This document shows, one piece after another, positions 1 through 9,738 of a stretch of 64,000 nt of DNA. How positions within the stretch are numbered: position 1 is the first letter of the stretch; each line of letters opens with the position of its first letter. Position numbers and translations under genes: made by a program. This stretch comes from Blakeslea trispora. Taxonomy: Eukaryota > Mucoromycota > Mucoromycetes > Mucorales > Choanephoraceae. The stretch spans positions 1 through 64,000 of the forward strand of contig JAIWNE010000018.1 of the NCBI GenBank assembly GCA_025331445.1, read 5' to 3'. Under the pieces are notes generated by a model. That model was not told the origin of the DNA and did no database searches. It saw only the letters and a program-made list of their open reading frames with translations.

Positions 1-871
1 TCTCAAAGCCAGCCATCACACGCACAAACTCCCGAGGTAGAGAGTCCAAGTATGCATTTGACATTGTGTCAGTATTCCATTGTCCCATGCTTCGAATTTG
101 TGATTCAGGAACACCAGCAAGGTCAGCCATCTTGGCAGAAGAGGCGCGAGGAACATGGGTAACCTTCTTTGACACAAAGATGCCAGCAGCTTCGAACCCA
201 GACCTCATGAATCTTGAATGGGAAGCCTTGGATATGGGGCATTCAAGCGCATTCTCTCCTACTGTCTCATTTTCATCTTCTTCACTTGACACTTCGTCTT
301 CATCACCCAAAATAGTGCTGTCAGCTAGAAGAGATTGTTTTTAGATACTACATATACATACATTGTTTTCTACCGTATGAATATTTACCTTCTCTAACTG
401 GTTCCTTTCTTTCTCTTTTACTCTCGAAGGCTTATTTGACGCAATACCATCTCCAAAAGAATTGAAAGCTCATGGCCATAAATGGGCAAATCCCTACAAT
501 ACGGTTGCGCATGCATGCACCTGTTTGAGTTCTGTTAAACCTGTTTGTCTTTCCTTGGTTGAAGATCATCATCACAGGATAAGAGCCTTCTGCTCTAACT
601 TTGGGAGCTCTTGGAATTGCAGATTTGCAAGCTCAATGTTTCTTATAGACTCACCATGAAGAAGCGAGTAATGCGACATCAAGAAAGCATTTGCATTGCG
701 AAAGCTGTATCTGTAGTTTTGTTCCAAGCTATTATACATCTGCTTTACAATAGCTGTTACTTCTTCTTTTATTACGTGGCCATTTGCTGTAGAAGAGGCT
801 GCTCGATCTACATTGTTTTTTTCTGTTGTCGCTGGCCTCTCTCTTGCGAACCAACTTGAGCATTTCTGCAT
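1..871 (-). pseudogene. Broken Crypton/Ndc10-like tyrosine recombinase
   Basis: Reverse-strand reading gives the typical domain order of the fungal Crypton/Ndc10 (CBF3 domain 2) tyrosine recombinases: an LLHGESIRNIELANL helix segment at about 650-690, a GKTN segment at about 535, then an HxxR box (THVPRASSAK, near 150), a GQWNTDT segment and the nucleophile context SNAYL at about 55-80, followed by LPREFVRVMAGF at the window edge. The frame is broken twice. There is a shift near 572, where the upstream frame ends KALIL before tandem TGA triplets and the GKTN part lies in another frame. There is also an in-frame TAA at 432-434. An intron (donor GTAAAT near 391, acceptor CTAG near 328) still joins the halves in correct phase. 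The gene continues beyond position 1. I read it as a decayed DNA-transposon gene; the family assignment is from motif recognition. Confidence 0.7.
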
Positions 872-949
872 AAAAGTTTGCTAAATGATTAAAATACGCT
901 CTTTTTAAAATCCTCTTGTTTTTTTTCTTTTTTTTTTTTCTTTATTACT

Positions 950-1916
950 ATGTCTGATAAACCACACAAAACAAATAAGCTTGTCTTTAAAGGAGACAAG
1001 ACACAAAAGTAACATCTCTATTCTCTTCCCTTAAAAGAAAAAGCAATTAACTATCCTATTGATAGAAAAAAGAAAAGAAAGCATCGCGAAGACAAAGAAG
1101 ATGGTGATCCAACTCAATCGACAGACCAAGGTAAAGCAAACTAGTTCATTACAAAGAAACAGCAACTCATGTGCTCAAGCATAGTTTGGGTACGCGCAGA
1201 CAGTCTTGAGGATCTTGTAGGTCCTTTATTTATTACGCATCCAAGTGAACCTCCCATCTGTTTCACGGTCGATGAGTTTGATCGTTTCTTGGCCTATCCT
1301 TTACCCGATCTCTACAACCATCCCGAGCCAACGATTATGCAACAAGTGTTTGTAGGTGCTCGTATTGTAGGTTCATCCGATGCATTCACACTCAAATCAG
1401 CTCATGGTAAATACTTGAGTAGTGACAAGTTTGGAGTGGTTGCTTGTCAAAGTGAAGCCATTGGTGGTCAAGAGGAATGGAAGCCTATCTTGAGTGAGGC
1501 TGGCATTGCCTTTCAGAGTGTTCATAACACTTATTTGATGGTGGATGAAGTGGCAGGTGGAAATATACGTGTTCGAGCGGATGCTGAAGATGTTGGTTTT
1601 TGTGAATCCTTTCGTGTTTATTGTCAATCTCGGTTTAAACATAAGCCCAAACACAAGAAGAAGCATGAATCCGTCACTTCCGAATATGATGCAGCGTAAA
1701 GTATTATGTTCTTGTTGTTACTTTTATATATTTTTGGCTCTAATATCCCCCCTCTCTTCACTTTGTAGTAAACGATTTCAATCTTGGGGTGGAGGAAAAG
1801 TGGTAGAGACCACAAGAGATAAACGTGAATTAAAAAAGGCAAGAACAGAAGGTCGATTGGCAGAAGCTTTATTAGATAGAAGAGAGAAAGTGAAAGCAGA
1901 TCGTTATTGTAAATAA
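950..1916 (+). CDS. FRG1: FRG1 homologue
   Basis: Four exons fit in phase: 950-1008, 1066-1130, 1185-1695 and 1769-1916, giving 260 aa, close to the 258 aa of human FRG1. The N-terminus (TNKLVFKGDKTQKKKKRK) and the C-terminus (KARTEGRLAEALLDRREKVK then ADRYCK) match the family, whose proteins end in DRRxKxKADRYCK. The middle is the beta-trefoil, fascin-like domain (FTLKSAHGKYLSSDKFG, EEWKPI). Family knowledge: FRG1 is a nuclear/nucleolar, RNA- and actin-associated protein linked to pre-mRNA splicing. The start ATG at 950 follows a long pyrimidine tract. Exon 3 must begin after CATAG at 1184 to keep phase; a longer open frame starting at 1169 is intronic. The gene is divergent from the broken recombinase and convergent with ADA2. 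Confidence 0.92.
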
Positions 1917-1922
1917 TAAATA

Positions 1923-3572
1923 TTAGTGTTCGTCTTTGGCTTCTAAGAGATGCGACGAGGGTGATAATTCTTCTTCTGGTTCTTCTTCTTCTTGTGGCGG
2001 ATGAGACGGTGATGGATTGGATGGTGAAGGCGCAGATGTCACAATGAGGGGTGGGGGTAAAGGTGTGGCTATAGAAGAAGGATCCTTAAAGGCCTTGATC
2101 CAACCACTTTCTACAAAGAAATCGTAAATACGACTGGTCTTGTTGACATCGATCTTGATTAGCGATCGAGCCTGTCTTCGTTTCATAAAGCCAAGCTTGG
2201 CATATTCTTTCAGTATGGTATCCTTGATGACCAAGTAAGGTCGAGGCATGATACGCAAAGTAGAGCACAACACCTGTTCTTCTTCTGTCAGTAAATGAAC
2301 ACCATCCGCATCTCGGATGTTGAGCGGATTGGCTGGTTTTCTACCACCTGAAGCAGAAGGAGCAGGTGTACTTGTCGTGGTGGGTGTGGTGATATGAGTC
2401 GAACGATCCCGATAATAATTGGCTCCATTGGAAGTTGTCAAGGCAGCCATCTGAGAACGATAGAGGTTACGCTGTGCTGTACTGACTGAACCAAGTCGAT
2501 CGTTCGACAGCTGAGCCAATGTCTTGAGTTGAGCCAATCGATTCTGCTTTTCTCGTTCGTATTGCTCGCCCTGCTTGATGGTCGTCAGACCTGCCTGTCT
2601 CCATTCTTGCAAGGTAGCGATCCGATCACGTAACTGTTGTTCCTTCACCAAGCCCTTGACAAAGACATCATAATCCGCCTCTGTCTGAAGCCGACAAAAG
2701 ACGCGTGTCTTGTTGTAGATCTCACGCTCTTCCTTTTGTCTTTTCCGTTCAGCAGCCTGCATACGTTTGAAATCCAACCATTTTCGTTCAAAGATCAGAT
2801 TTTTCCGTTCCATACGTCGATCCAGTCGAGCATTATAGATGTCCAGGACCATGACTTTCAGATCGACTTCTTCGGGGGTATCATCCTCATTAAAGACCAT
2901 GTCCTTGACAGACTGTTCTGCCTCATTCTCGTGTTCTGTCTCAAATTCGAATCGACGAGGCATATAGCCTTGAATCTCGTGGAAGGAAGGTCCACTGGTG
3001 ATGGGTTTGGCATTGTTGGGTTGTGAAGAGGCTGGTTTACGAGGCACAAGGCCACGAGACTGTTGAAGTCGTTGTCGTTTGCGTTCACGGAATTCCTCTT
3101 CGCTCGTCTCAAACTGAAGATGCATGCGAGGTAAAGGCCAGTCTGGACTGGACACATAGACATCCAGGTAGTGTTGTTCACATTCAGATTTGCTTTTGGT
3201 ACCGACATAATCGGCGATCGCTTGCCAGTTGCCAATCCCCATCTTTTCTGCTGCTTCAATCAACAAGAGTTCTTCGTCTGCATCCCAATCTTCACTAAAG
3301 ATGGGGAAGGCATGAGGCTTGACGATGCGATAGTCATGCCATGTCTTGTGTTTCACTGGTTCAGCTCCACCACAAAAACAAGTGACGCAGAGATCAAAGT
3401 CTGGACAGTCTTTATCTGCACAACGTATACGGACTGTGTTGGTGACATCATTGGAACATGCATCACAATGATATTTAGGAGGTTCTTTATCATCTACACC
3501 AGAACCTCCATCTGTTGTTGCTGTTGCGCTCAGTGTACTGCCTGAAGGCTTTTGTCGATGCGTAATGGTCAT
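1923..3572 (-). CDS. ADA2: SAGA/ADA transcriptional adaptor Ada2
   Basis: This single uninterrupted frame encodes 549 aa. In order it shows a ZZ zinc finger (about residues 34-80, YHCDACSNDV, CADKDCPDFDLCVTCF), a SANT/Myb domain (about 92-145, DWDADEELLLIEAAEKMGIG, NWQAIADYVGTKSKSECEQH), a charged coiled region (about 215-350, YNARLDRRMERKNLIFERKW) and a C-terminal SWIRM domain (about 415-495, ending FFVESGWI). This is the complete architecture of Ada2, which stimulates the Gcn5 acetyltransferase within SAGA and ADA complexes in the nucleus. The last ~45 residues are a Pro/Ser/Glu-rich tail. Having no intron is notable beside its intron-rich neighbours. The stop lies 6 bp from the FRG1 stop, so the mature transcripts must overlap at their 3' ends. 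Confidence 0.95.
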   Translation of the reverse strand: MTITHRQKPSGSTLSATATTDGGSGVDDKEPPKYHCDACSNDVTNTVRIRCADKDCPDFDLCVTCFCGGAEPVKHKTWHDYRIVKPHAFPIFSEDWDADEELLLIEAAEKMGIGNWQAIADYVGTKSKSECEQHYLDVYVSSPDWPLPRMHLQFETSEEEFRERKRQRLQQSRGLVPRKPASSQPNNAKPITSGPSFHEIQGYMPRRFEFETEHENEAEQSVKDMVFNEDDTPEEVDLKVMVLDIYNARLDRRMERKNLIFERKWLDFKRMQAAERKRQKEEREIYNKTRVFCRLQTEADYDVFVKGLVKEQQLRDRIATLQEWRQAGLTTIKQGEQYEREKQNRLAQLKTLAQLSNDRLGSVSTAQRNLYRSQMAALTTSNGANYYRDRSTHITTPTTTSTPAPSASGGRKPANPLNIRDADGVHLLTEEEQVLCSTLRIMPRPYLVIKDTILKEYAKLGFMKRRQARSLIKIDVNKTSRIYDFFVESGWIKAFKDPSSIATPLPPPLIVTSAPSPSNPSPSHPPQEEEEPEEELSPSSHLLEAKDEH

Positions 3573-3958
3573 GCTATTGTTTTAAAATAAATAAAAATAA
3601 AAATAAAAAAAAATTAAAATAATAATAACAAGTTGACTTGTTTTTTTTTATATAAACAAAATGGCATAAAGTTACAGAGTTGTCTAATTTTTTTTTTTAA
3701 ACAGAGACAATAAAGAGAAGGGGGAGGAAGGATATGAAATGGCTTGAGAACACTGTCATTCTATCATGATTTTATACATAATTTAATGATATTCATTTCA
3801 TCTTTGTCTGTTACATGATTTGCCTCAAAAAAAAAAAAAGAGGCAGAGAATACATAAAGTATATATTTAACAAAATGTTGAAATCAATTGCTCACATTTA
3901 GTAACACAAACATAAAATTGCACATAAATCATGAACAATAAAGGTATCTTTTTTTTTT
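3573..3958. other. Intergenic, AT-rich
   Basis: About 390 bp of poly-A/T-rich DNA between ADA2 and the next reverse-strand gene. It should hold the ADA2 promoter and the downstream gene's 3' UTR. I see no further gene or repeat. Confidence 0.5.
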
Positions 3959-4813
3959 TTAATAACTCTGTTGCTGCCAGCCTTGCCTTGAAAGCGTGCT
4001 CTTGGGGGGATACCCTCTTATATAAATACAACCTCGATCACAACAACCACCAGGCATACAACATGGAAGCCAAGACCACCAAAATCGATATCCCCACCAA
4101 CAATGCCAAATGCCTGGGTCCAGCTCAATGCTTTTGAATGACTGTGTGGTGGTAGTAGACCATCGTGCGCTCATGCTTGCATCACCTACAAGACTGTGAT
4201 GGCCCGGATAATGATAAACAGACGATAGACTGGTGATATCATCTTCCTTTTCATCATGACATGATACTATATAGACCAGCCAACCTGAGAGAATCACCAG
4301 TGATACTAACAGAGATGCTTGTCGAAAGGGATTATGACTGTTATGATAGACAGACAGACTGTGTTGATCGAGATGGGCCACTAGTAGCTTTGTCTCGGTA
4401 TGATAACATGCTACTCCGTTTTCTATCGATTGCCAATGATAAGTTTGATTTTCCATGGTAAATCGAAAGAGAGGTGGAGTCAATTGGATGACTGGACCGT
4501 CTTGTTTTTGTTGGTTAGTGAAGGTGAGACTCTGATGATCTGCTTGCCATAGGGGTTGCCTCGAGGCATCGTACAGTAAGGTTTCTTTAGGTGTCGTGCA
4601 AAGATAATAGACTGTCTCTTGTTGTGCATTCATCAGAGGTTGGTCATTGTTTTCATTGGCTGCTCCAATGGTGAGTTGTAAGGCGGGAGATTGAGTGGGT
4701 TGGTCGGCTAGAATGATAGGTGCTGTTGGGTAAGGATTGTCCTGTGCACTGATAGTTTGAGTCAAATGCACCATCATTCTTTCCTTCCTCTTTATTGTTG
4801 GAAAATGATACAA
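3959..4813 (-). CDS. Predicted single-pass membrane protein, function unknown
   Basis: The uninterrupted frame reads 284 aa; translation may really begin at the ATG pair around residues 13-14 (MMVHLTQT). Residues ~65-155 alternate short hydrophobic and turn segments (ETLLYDASRQPLW, SLTFTNQQKQ, FRFTMENQTYHW), like a compact beta domain reminiscent of LURP-one/tubby-type folds; that resemblance is my impression only. One clear membrane helix follows (about 166-185, ASLLVSLVILSGWLVYIV). After the helix the frame becomes Trp/Cys-rich (GIWHCWWGYRFWWSW), which looks unnatural. The other two frames over the same bases encode a hydrophobic helix (LALLVGISILVVLASMLYAW) and a Gly/Val-rich hydrophobic tail, so a short intron with donor GTGATG near 4188 probably shifts the frame. 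The C-terminus is therefore uncertain. Confidence 0.5.
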   Translation of the reverse strand: MYHFPTIKRKERMMVHLTQTISAQDNPYPTAPIILADQPTQSPALQLTIGAANENNDQPLMNAQQETVYYLCTTPKETLLYDASRQPLWQADHQSLTFTNQQKQDGPVIQLTPPLFRFTMENQTYHWQSIENGVACYHTETKLLVAHLDQHSLSVYHNSHNPFRQASLLVSLVILSGWLVYIVSCHDEKEDDITSLSSVYHYPGHHSLVGDASMSARWSTTTTQSFKSIELDPGIWHCWWGYRFWWSWLPCCMPGGCCDRGCIYIRGYPPKSTLSRQGWQQQSY

Positions 4814-5289
4814 GAGAGAAAGAGATTAAATGATTGGATTATTCTTATAACAGTATGATGAGAATGATAAGAGAAAAAAAAAAAGAGGGAAATAACTAGA
4901 AGAAAAAAAAAAATAGGAAATGAAAAAATAAGAAAAAAATAGACCTATAAATAAAGTCAAGGTTGTACACACAACACATACACACACAAACAATTAAACT
5001 TCTCCGCAATCATCATAAACTCGGACTCAAATCTGCAATGAATGCAACAAAAAAAAAAGAGAAAAGCAAGTGAAAGATGTTACTTTTTTTCATTCTTTTC
5101 CTTTTTTTTTTCATCTTTTTTTTATATAAAAAAAAAGAGACTTTAGAGAATAGATATAAAAGAAAAGGAAAAAGAGATAGTGTAGAGAGAAAATATAAAA
5201 AAAATCACAAGAAAATCATACGCTTATTTAAACAGAATCTATTAAAAAAGAAGTGTGAGATAACATATTGCAAAGATTTTCAAAATAAT
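4814..5289. other. Intergenic
   Basis: AT-rich spacer with several A tracts and a short (AC)n run near 4968-4990. It lies upstream of the unknown membrane protein and downstream of the OSCP gene. No gene is seen; forward frames here overlap the OSCP gene antisense. Confidence 0.45.
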
Positions 5290-6153
5290 TCATTTACCAG
5301 TGATCAACTTGTTCAACTTGGCAAGCTTGGAAGAAACAGTCAAGTCAATGGACTTGTCACCAATTTCGACCAAAAGACCACCGAGAATATCGGGCTTAAC
5401 CTTGTTGGAAACAAGGAGCTTCTTGCCTTCAGCAAGGTTGGACTTTTGAAGAGATTCAACAACCTTGTTCAAAGCAGCCTTATCCAAAGCCTAAACAAAA
5501 CAATACATGTCAATCTCCCCTTTCCTTCCTTTCCTCTCATTTCCCCCTCCTCTCTTTCTTTCTTTTACCTTGGCAGATGTAACGACAAGAGGCAATTCAT
5601 TACGGTGAGCACTCATCAATTCAGAGAAAGCATCGACAACCTTGGAAGTTTGGTTCAAACGACCATTTTCAGCCAAAGTTTCAAAGAAGTTTTGAGTGAT
5701 TTGGCTAGGCTTACCGGCCTTCTTCAAGATATCGTTAATACCTTGCATCTTTTCGGCACGGTGGATAGTGGGGTTTTCCAAAAAGGCCTTGAGGCTTTCG
5801 TCCTTTTCGACAGCTTGGTTAAGGGTCTTGAGATCCTTTTCAACAGCTTCAAGAACGTTTTGACGAGCAGCAGCAGTGTAAAGAGCAGTGGCATAACGAC
5901 CATCAAGACCGAAAAGAGTGATGGGAGCCTATTGTTTTTCACAAGTTTTTGAGCATCATGGCGCGTAATCTTTATTTTTTTTTCTTTCTCTCTCTCTCTT
6001 ACCTTGACAGAGGTAGGAGCAGCAGCATAACCACGAGCCAACTGTAATGAGATTGTTAATAAAGTTTTTTTTTAAATGTGAAAGGAGTGAGACAAGGTTG
6101 ATTGAGATTACCTTGGGGACAGCGGTAGTCAAACGGGTGAATCTAGAAGCCAT
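5290..6153 (-). CDS. ATP5: Mitochondrial ATP synthase OSCP subunit
   Basis: Four exons in consistent phase (6112-6153, 6003-6041, 5569-5928, 5290-5490) give 213 aa, against 212 in yeast Atp5. The first two exons (14 and 13 codons: MASRFTRLTTAVPK, LARGYAAAPTSVK) form a basic, acid-free mitochondrial presequence. Exon 3 starts the mature domain (APITLFGLDGRYATALYTAA) and carries the OSCP alpha-helical segment (NFFETLAENGRL). Exon 4 has the C-terminal signature (KVKPDILGGLLVEIGDKSID, LTVSSKLAKL). OSCP links the F1 head to the peripheral stalk of ATP synthase at the mitochondrial inner membrane. Each of the first two introns separates a small presequence exon; intron 2 contains a CT run on the forward strand. 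Confidence 0.96.
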
Positions 6154-6480
6154 TTTTTTTTAAACCGAAGAAATTTAAAAAGTGTATAGGAAAAGAGAGG
6201 GCAGAGCTTTTTTTTTCTTTTGCCTTCTCCCCTTACTTCTCACTTGAATTTTTTTTTTTTTACAGCTTTCTATTTTAGCAGCAGTATCAACCCCCCTACG
6301 CTGAAAGAGGACGTCATCAAAAAAAAATTCGACCGGATGTTGAAATAGTTGCTTTTTTGAATTAAGAAAATAGTTGTGCCTTATTGTATTCTATTATAGG
6401 AGCCTTTTTTTTTTCTTTAGAAATAGCCCATACACAGTAGTTATTTTGACTTGATAATTCTCACAAGTCAAGTTCTCTTG

Positions 6481-6544
<64 letters not shown>

Positions 6545-6802
6545 TGCTTGAAATCATGGTTCATACGCAAAAACATAAATCATTAGTTAGGATTGCATAA
6601 TATTCAAAAAAGAAACTCCGGGCCGCACAAATGATAAGATGATTTATGTCAAGACATGAATTTTTTCAGGTCTGAAAGAGGGGGTGTGTGCAAATACGAA
6701 AAAAAAAAAGTTGCTTTTCCGGCTCAGCCCAAATTTTATCATTCAATGTGTTATTGGCAAGAGTAATGATTCTCCCTCTTTTAGCTTCGATATAGTCCAA
6801 CA
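6154..6802. other. Divergent promoter region, OSCP / RPL11
   Basis: About 650 bp between the OSCP start and the proposed RPL11 ATG, so it should hold both promoters. It contains long T tracts and the large CT microsatellite listed separately. I saw no other gene in it. Confidence 0.5.
6484..6536. repeat. (CT)n microsatellite, about 53 bp
   Basis: An essentially perfect CT dinucleotide run followed by a T tract, lying between the divergent OSCP and RPL11 genes. Uninterrupted pyrimidine/purine runs of this kind in promoters can exclude nucleosomes; that role here is inference. Confidence 0.9.
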
Positions 6803-7831
6803 ATGGTATGATCATAGTCCTTAGAGTTCTCCAGCCTATCTCTCTCTCTCTCTCTCTCTCTATTCTCTCCTACTATTAAAAGACAAGCATCTTATATCGA
6901 GAAAACAGAACAGATGAAATGGATTGATGATGATATTATACGAGAATCTTGGAATATTGGATTGGAATTGGATTATTCGGAATCTTTTTTTTTGAAATGG
7001 AACAGTTGAATTCATCATGTCACCATTTTCCAGAAAAAAAAATAGCGTTTTGTCAACTGTAGAAATAAACAACAACAACAAAAAAAGCTACCTTTGCTCA
7101 GTTGAATAGATCGTCATGAACAGATAAAGTGCGATGTCATGAAGAAAGACAACACGACCTTTTGCTCCCCTTCAAAGAAACTTGGAACCATTCTATAGGA
7201 AACATAGATCAGAGAGAGAGAGAGAGAGAGAGAAAAAGGAGCTTATGTCTCTCTATTTTCTTCTACTGAAAAGACTAAACATGATGTCTATTAGAGCGCC
7301 GAAGAACAGAAGGTGACCAAGAACCCCATGCGTAACCTCCAAATCGAAAAGTTGGTTCTCAACATCTGTGTTGGTGAATCTGGTGATAGATTGACCCGTG
7401 CCGCTAAGGTTCTTGAACAATTGACCGGTCAAACTCCCGTCTACTCCAAGGCTCGTTACACTGTCCGTACCTTCTCTATCCGTCGTAACGAAAAGATCTC
7501 TGTTCACGTTACTGTCCGTGGTCCCAAGGCCGAAGAAATCCTCGAACGTGGTTTGAAGGTCAAGGAATACGAACTCAAGGCCCGTAACTTCTCTGCTACT
7601 GGTAACTTTGGTTTCGGTATTGATGAACACATTGATTTGGGTATCAAGTATGATCCTTCCATTGGTATCTACGGTATGGATTACTACGTTGTCATGGGTC
7701 GCCCTGGTAACCGTGTCTCTCGCAGAAAGCACTGTAAGGCCAAGGTTGGTGTCAACCACCGTATCCAAAAGGAAGAAACCCAAGAATGGTTCAAGAACCG
7801 TTTCGATGGTGTTGTCTCCTACAAGAACTAA
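6803..7831 (+). CDS. RPL11: Ribosomal protein uL5 (RPL11)
   Basis: The main exon (7295-7831) encodes almost the whole protein ([60 protein letters not shown]). It lacks an in-frame ATG at its 5' end: its frame runs upstream through [12 protein letters not shown] to a TAG that coincides with an intron acceptor (CTATTAG, with a branch-like ACTAAAC just upstream). The best matching first exon I found is a lone ATG at 6803-6805 followed directly by a consensus donor GTATGA. Joining them gives [13 protein letters not shown] in phase and 179 aa, near yeast Rpl11 (174 aa, also beginning MSA). The intron would be 489 nt, far longer than others here. uL5 sits at the 60S central protuberance with 5S rRNA. 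The main exon is certain; the first exon is proposed. Confidence 0.9.
6839..6861. repeat. (CT)n tract in RPL11 intron, 5' part
   Basis: A CT dinucleotide run starting about 33 nt after the proposed RPL11 donor. It is complementary to the GA run at 7211-7233. Confidence 0.75.
7211..7233. repeat. (GA)n tract in RPL11 intron, 3' part
   Basis: A GA dinucleotide run ending about 60 nt before the RPL11 acceptor. In the transcript it could pair with the CU run near the donor. Confidence 0.75.
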
Positions 7832-8623
7832 GCAAAAAAAAAGGAAAAAAATTCGGTTTTTTTTATTAAAAAAAAAAAGAAATGGTTTATTTTGTTTCAT
7901 ACACAATTCAATTTTTTTCTTTACATGAGCGGGGAGAAGCTTGTCAAATATGAACAATAAGAAATAGAGTCGGGGGAAAATGAGTAAGGGAAGATCAACC
8001 TGATTTTCTTTTTCGGTAATTACCGAAACTTTTAAAACCCTTCCCATTTTTGGGGGTGCCCAAAAGAAGTATCCTTTATTTCTTTTCTTTTTTTACTGAA
8101 TTCGATGCTTTAGTCAAGCTGGCTTTTTATGCGATAGTTTTTTTCTCTGCTTTTTGTTTCATCAAGTTAAATGAATGGCATTGATTGGTGCTATTTTTAT
8201 CAAATGAAGACTACAAAAAAACCTATCAAATTTCTACCAGACGCTACCAATCATAAAAGATGCATGATAAAAAAGGTAAAAGGAGTAAACAATCGGATAT
8301 CACCGAGATATTTTGGAAAAAGCTTGTAACTACTTTTTTTTTTTTTGAGTAAGAAAATTTTCTCTTACGATTTTCAACTTGTTTCAATATAATTCGAGAT
8401 AATCTTAAATGACGTTATTTTAATGCAAAGAGAATAGACACAAAATAGCCTGTTTCTTGAAAATTATTATATCGAATATAGTGTTATTTTTTTAAGAAAA
8501 TAAGAGAAAAAGCAGTTGATTTATTTACATGGTGAAAATAATATATTTGTATATACAATCATGTAAGAATAGAGAAATGGTATTGGATTTTTTTTTTTTA
8601 GTAACAAGATTAAAAAGGGGGGG
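7832..8623. other. Intergenic, AT-rich
   Basis: About 790 bp between RPL11 and the F-box gene, which converge on it, so it should hold both 3' UTRs. Poly-A/T runs dominate. A long antisense frame over RPL11 enters it but has no protein-like character. Confidence 0.45.
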
Positions 8624-9469
8624 TTAAGAAGTCCATGATTTACTATAGACAATAAAGTTGTTATTGGAAATCAAAGAAATCGGACTTTCATCATTCACAG
8701 GTGTGGGTGTGGTAGAATCAGCATTGATGATTTGTTTAAGCTTGTTAGGAATCCAATAATCCGCCTTATCTGTATCTGCTCTAAATCCAAGTGTGGCATC
8801 GGGTAAGAGACATATGTTCTGAATGCTTGGATAGATCTTGATCAGTCGAAGAACGTGTTCATTTAGCCAAGTACGTTTGGTAGCAAATGTCAAGGACTGG
8901 AGACCATTAGAGGATCGAAGTAGATGAGCATGTAATTTGTTTTCAAGCTCAGCCACCAATGTCTCTGCATTTACTTGAAGTTCACAACCCAGAACTAGAT
9001 TGCTCATTTCAGGGCATTGAGCTAGTAGATTACTAAGGGTAGAGGCATCAATAGAGGCAAATTTGGTTTGTTCAGAAGAGCCAATCAGAACCAAGGTCTT
9101 GAGTTTCAATGATCGGGGAGGTAAGAGCCGAAGTGAATGATCTGATAAAGTTGTCCAACCACAGATCGTCAAGTGTCTCAAGTTGTGGCAGGAAGACAAT
9201 ATGTAGTTGACAATGTTATCACGTACTCCCCAGATACGTATCGATTGAATATGGTCTAGATGAGGTGTGATAATACTCTTGAGTTCGCCCAACTTCCACA
9301 ATTCTTGTCCTGCCCTGTTTTCATGATGAAGTTGAATGGCTCGCCAATGCACTGGACGGTCACAGAAAGTACGAAGCATACTAGAGACAAGACGTAACTT
9401 GGCCAATTCTTGACAAGACAAGTAAGAGGTCACTTGAAACAATAATTCGGGTGGTAATTTGTTCAACAT
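8624..9469 (-). CDS. F-box protein
   Basis: A single exon encodes 281 aa. Residues 1-45 are a typical F-box (LNKLPPELLFQVTSYLSCQE, LAKLRLVSSMLRTFC), which binds Skp1 in SCF ubiquitin ligases. The rest shows spaced leucine-rich segments (IQSIRIWGVRDNIV, NLRHLTICGWTTLSDHSLRL, LKTLVLIGSS, LQSLTFATKR) that look like degenerate LRRs for substrate recognition. Fungal F-box/LRR proteins are numerous and diverge fast, so no orthologue can be named. The substrate is unknown. The start codon is the only ATG ahead of the F-box. Confidence 0.82.
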   Translation of the reverse strand: MLNKLPPELLFQVTSYLSCQELAKLRLVSSMLRTFCDRPVHWRAIQLHHENRAGQELWKLGELKSIITPHLDHIQSIRIWGVRDNIVNYILSSCHNLRHLTICGWTTLSDHSLRLLPPRSLKLKTLVLIGSSEQTKFASIDASTLSNLLAQCPEMSNLVLGCELQVNAETLVAELENKLHAHLLRSSNGLQSLTFATKRTWLNEHVLRLIKIYPSIQNICLLPDATLGFRADTDKADYWIPNKLKQIINADSTTPTPVNDESPISLISNNNFIVYSKSWTS

Positions 9470-9738
9470 ATCAAATAGAGAATATAATAAATTCAGTAAG
9501 AAAAAAAATAAAATAGTTTAAATAAGTGTCCTATTTTATAGACCAGTTTTTACTTGTTGTTACAAGGGTTATCATGCGCCTTTAAGAAAAAAGGGAAATC
9601 AGAAAATAGAAAGGAGTAGTCAAGTTTCATAAAAAAAAAAAGACTAATTTGTTGATTTTGTATGGTACAAGATCAAGTTTTATTGGGTAAGATGCCCTAA
9701 TTAATAATAACCAAAAAGAAAATTGTCCGAGACAAGCT

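Noticed and set aside
6394..6576. Reverse frame with poly(RE) composition
   Set aside because: Entirely produced by the CT microsatellite.
7253..8047. Long reverse-strand open frame of 264 codons over RPL11
   Set aside because: It is the antisense shadow of the highly codon-biased ribosomal protein gene and shows no domain.
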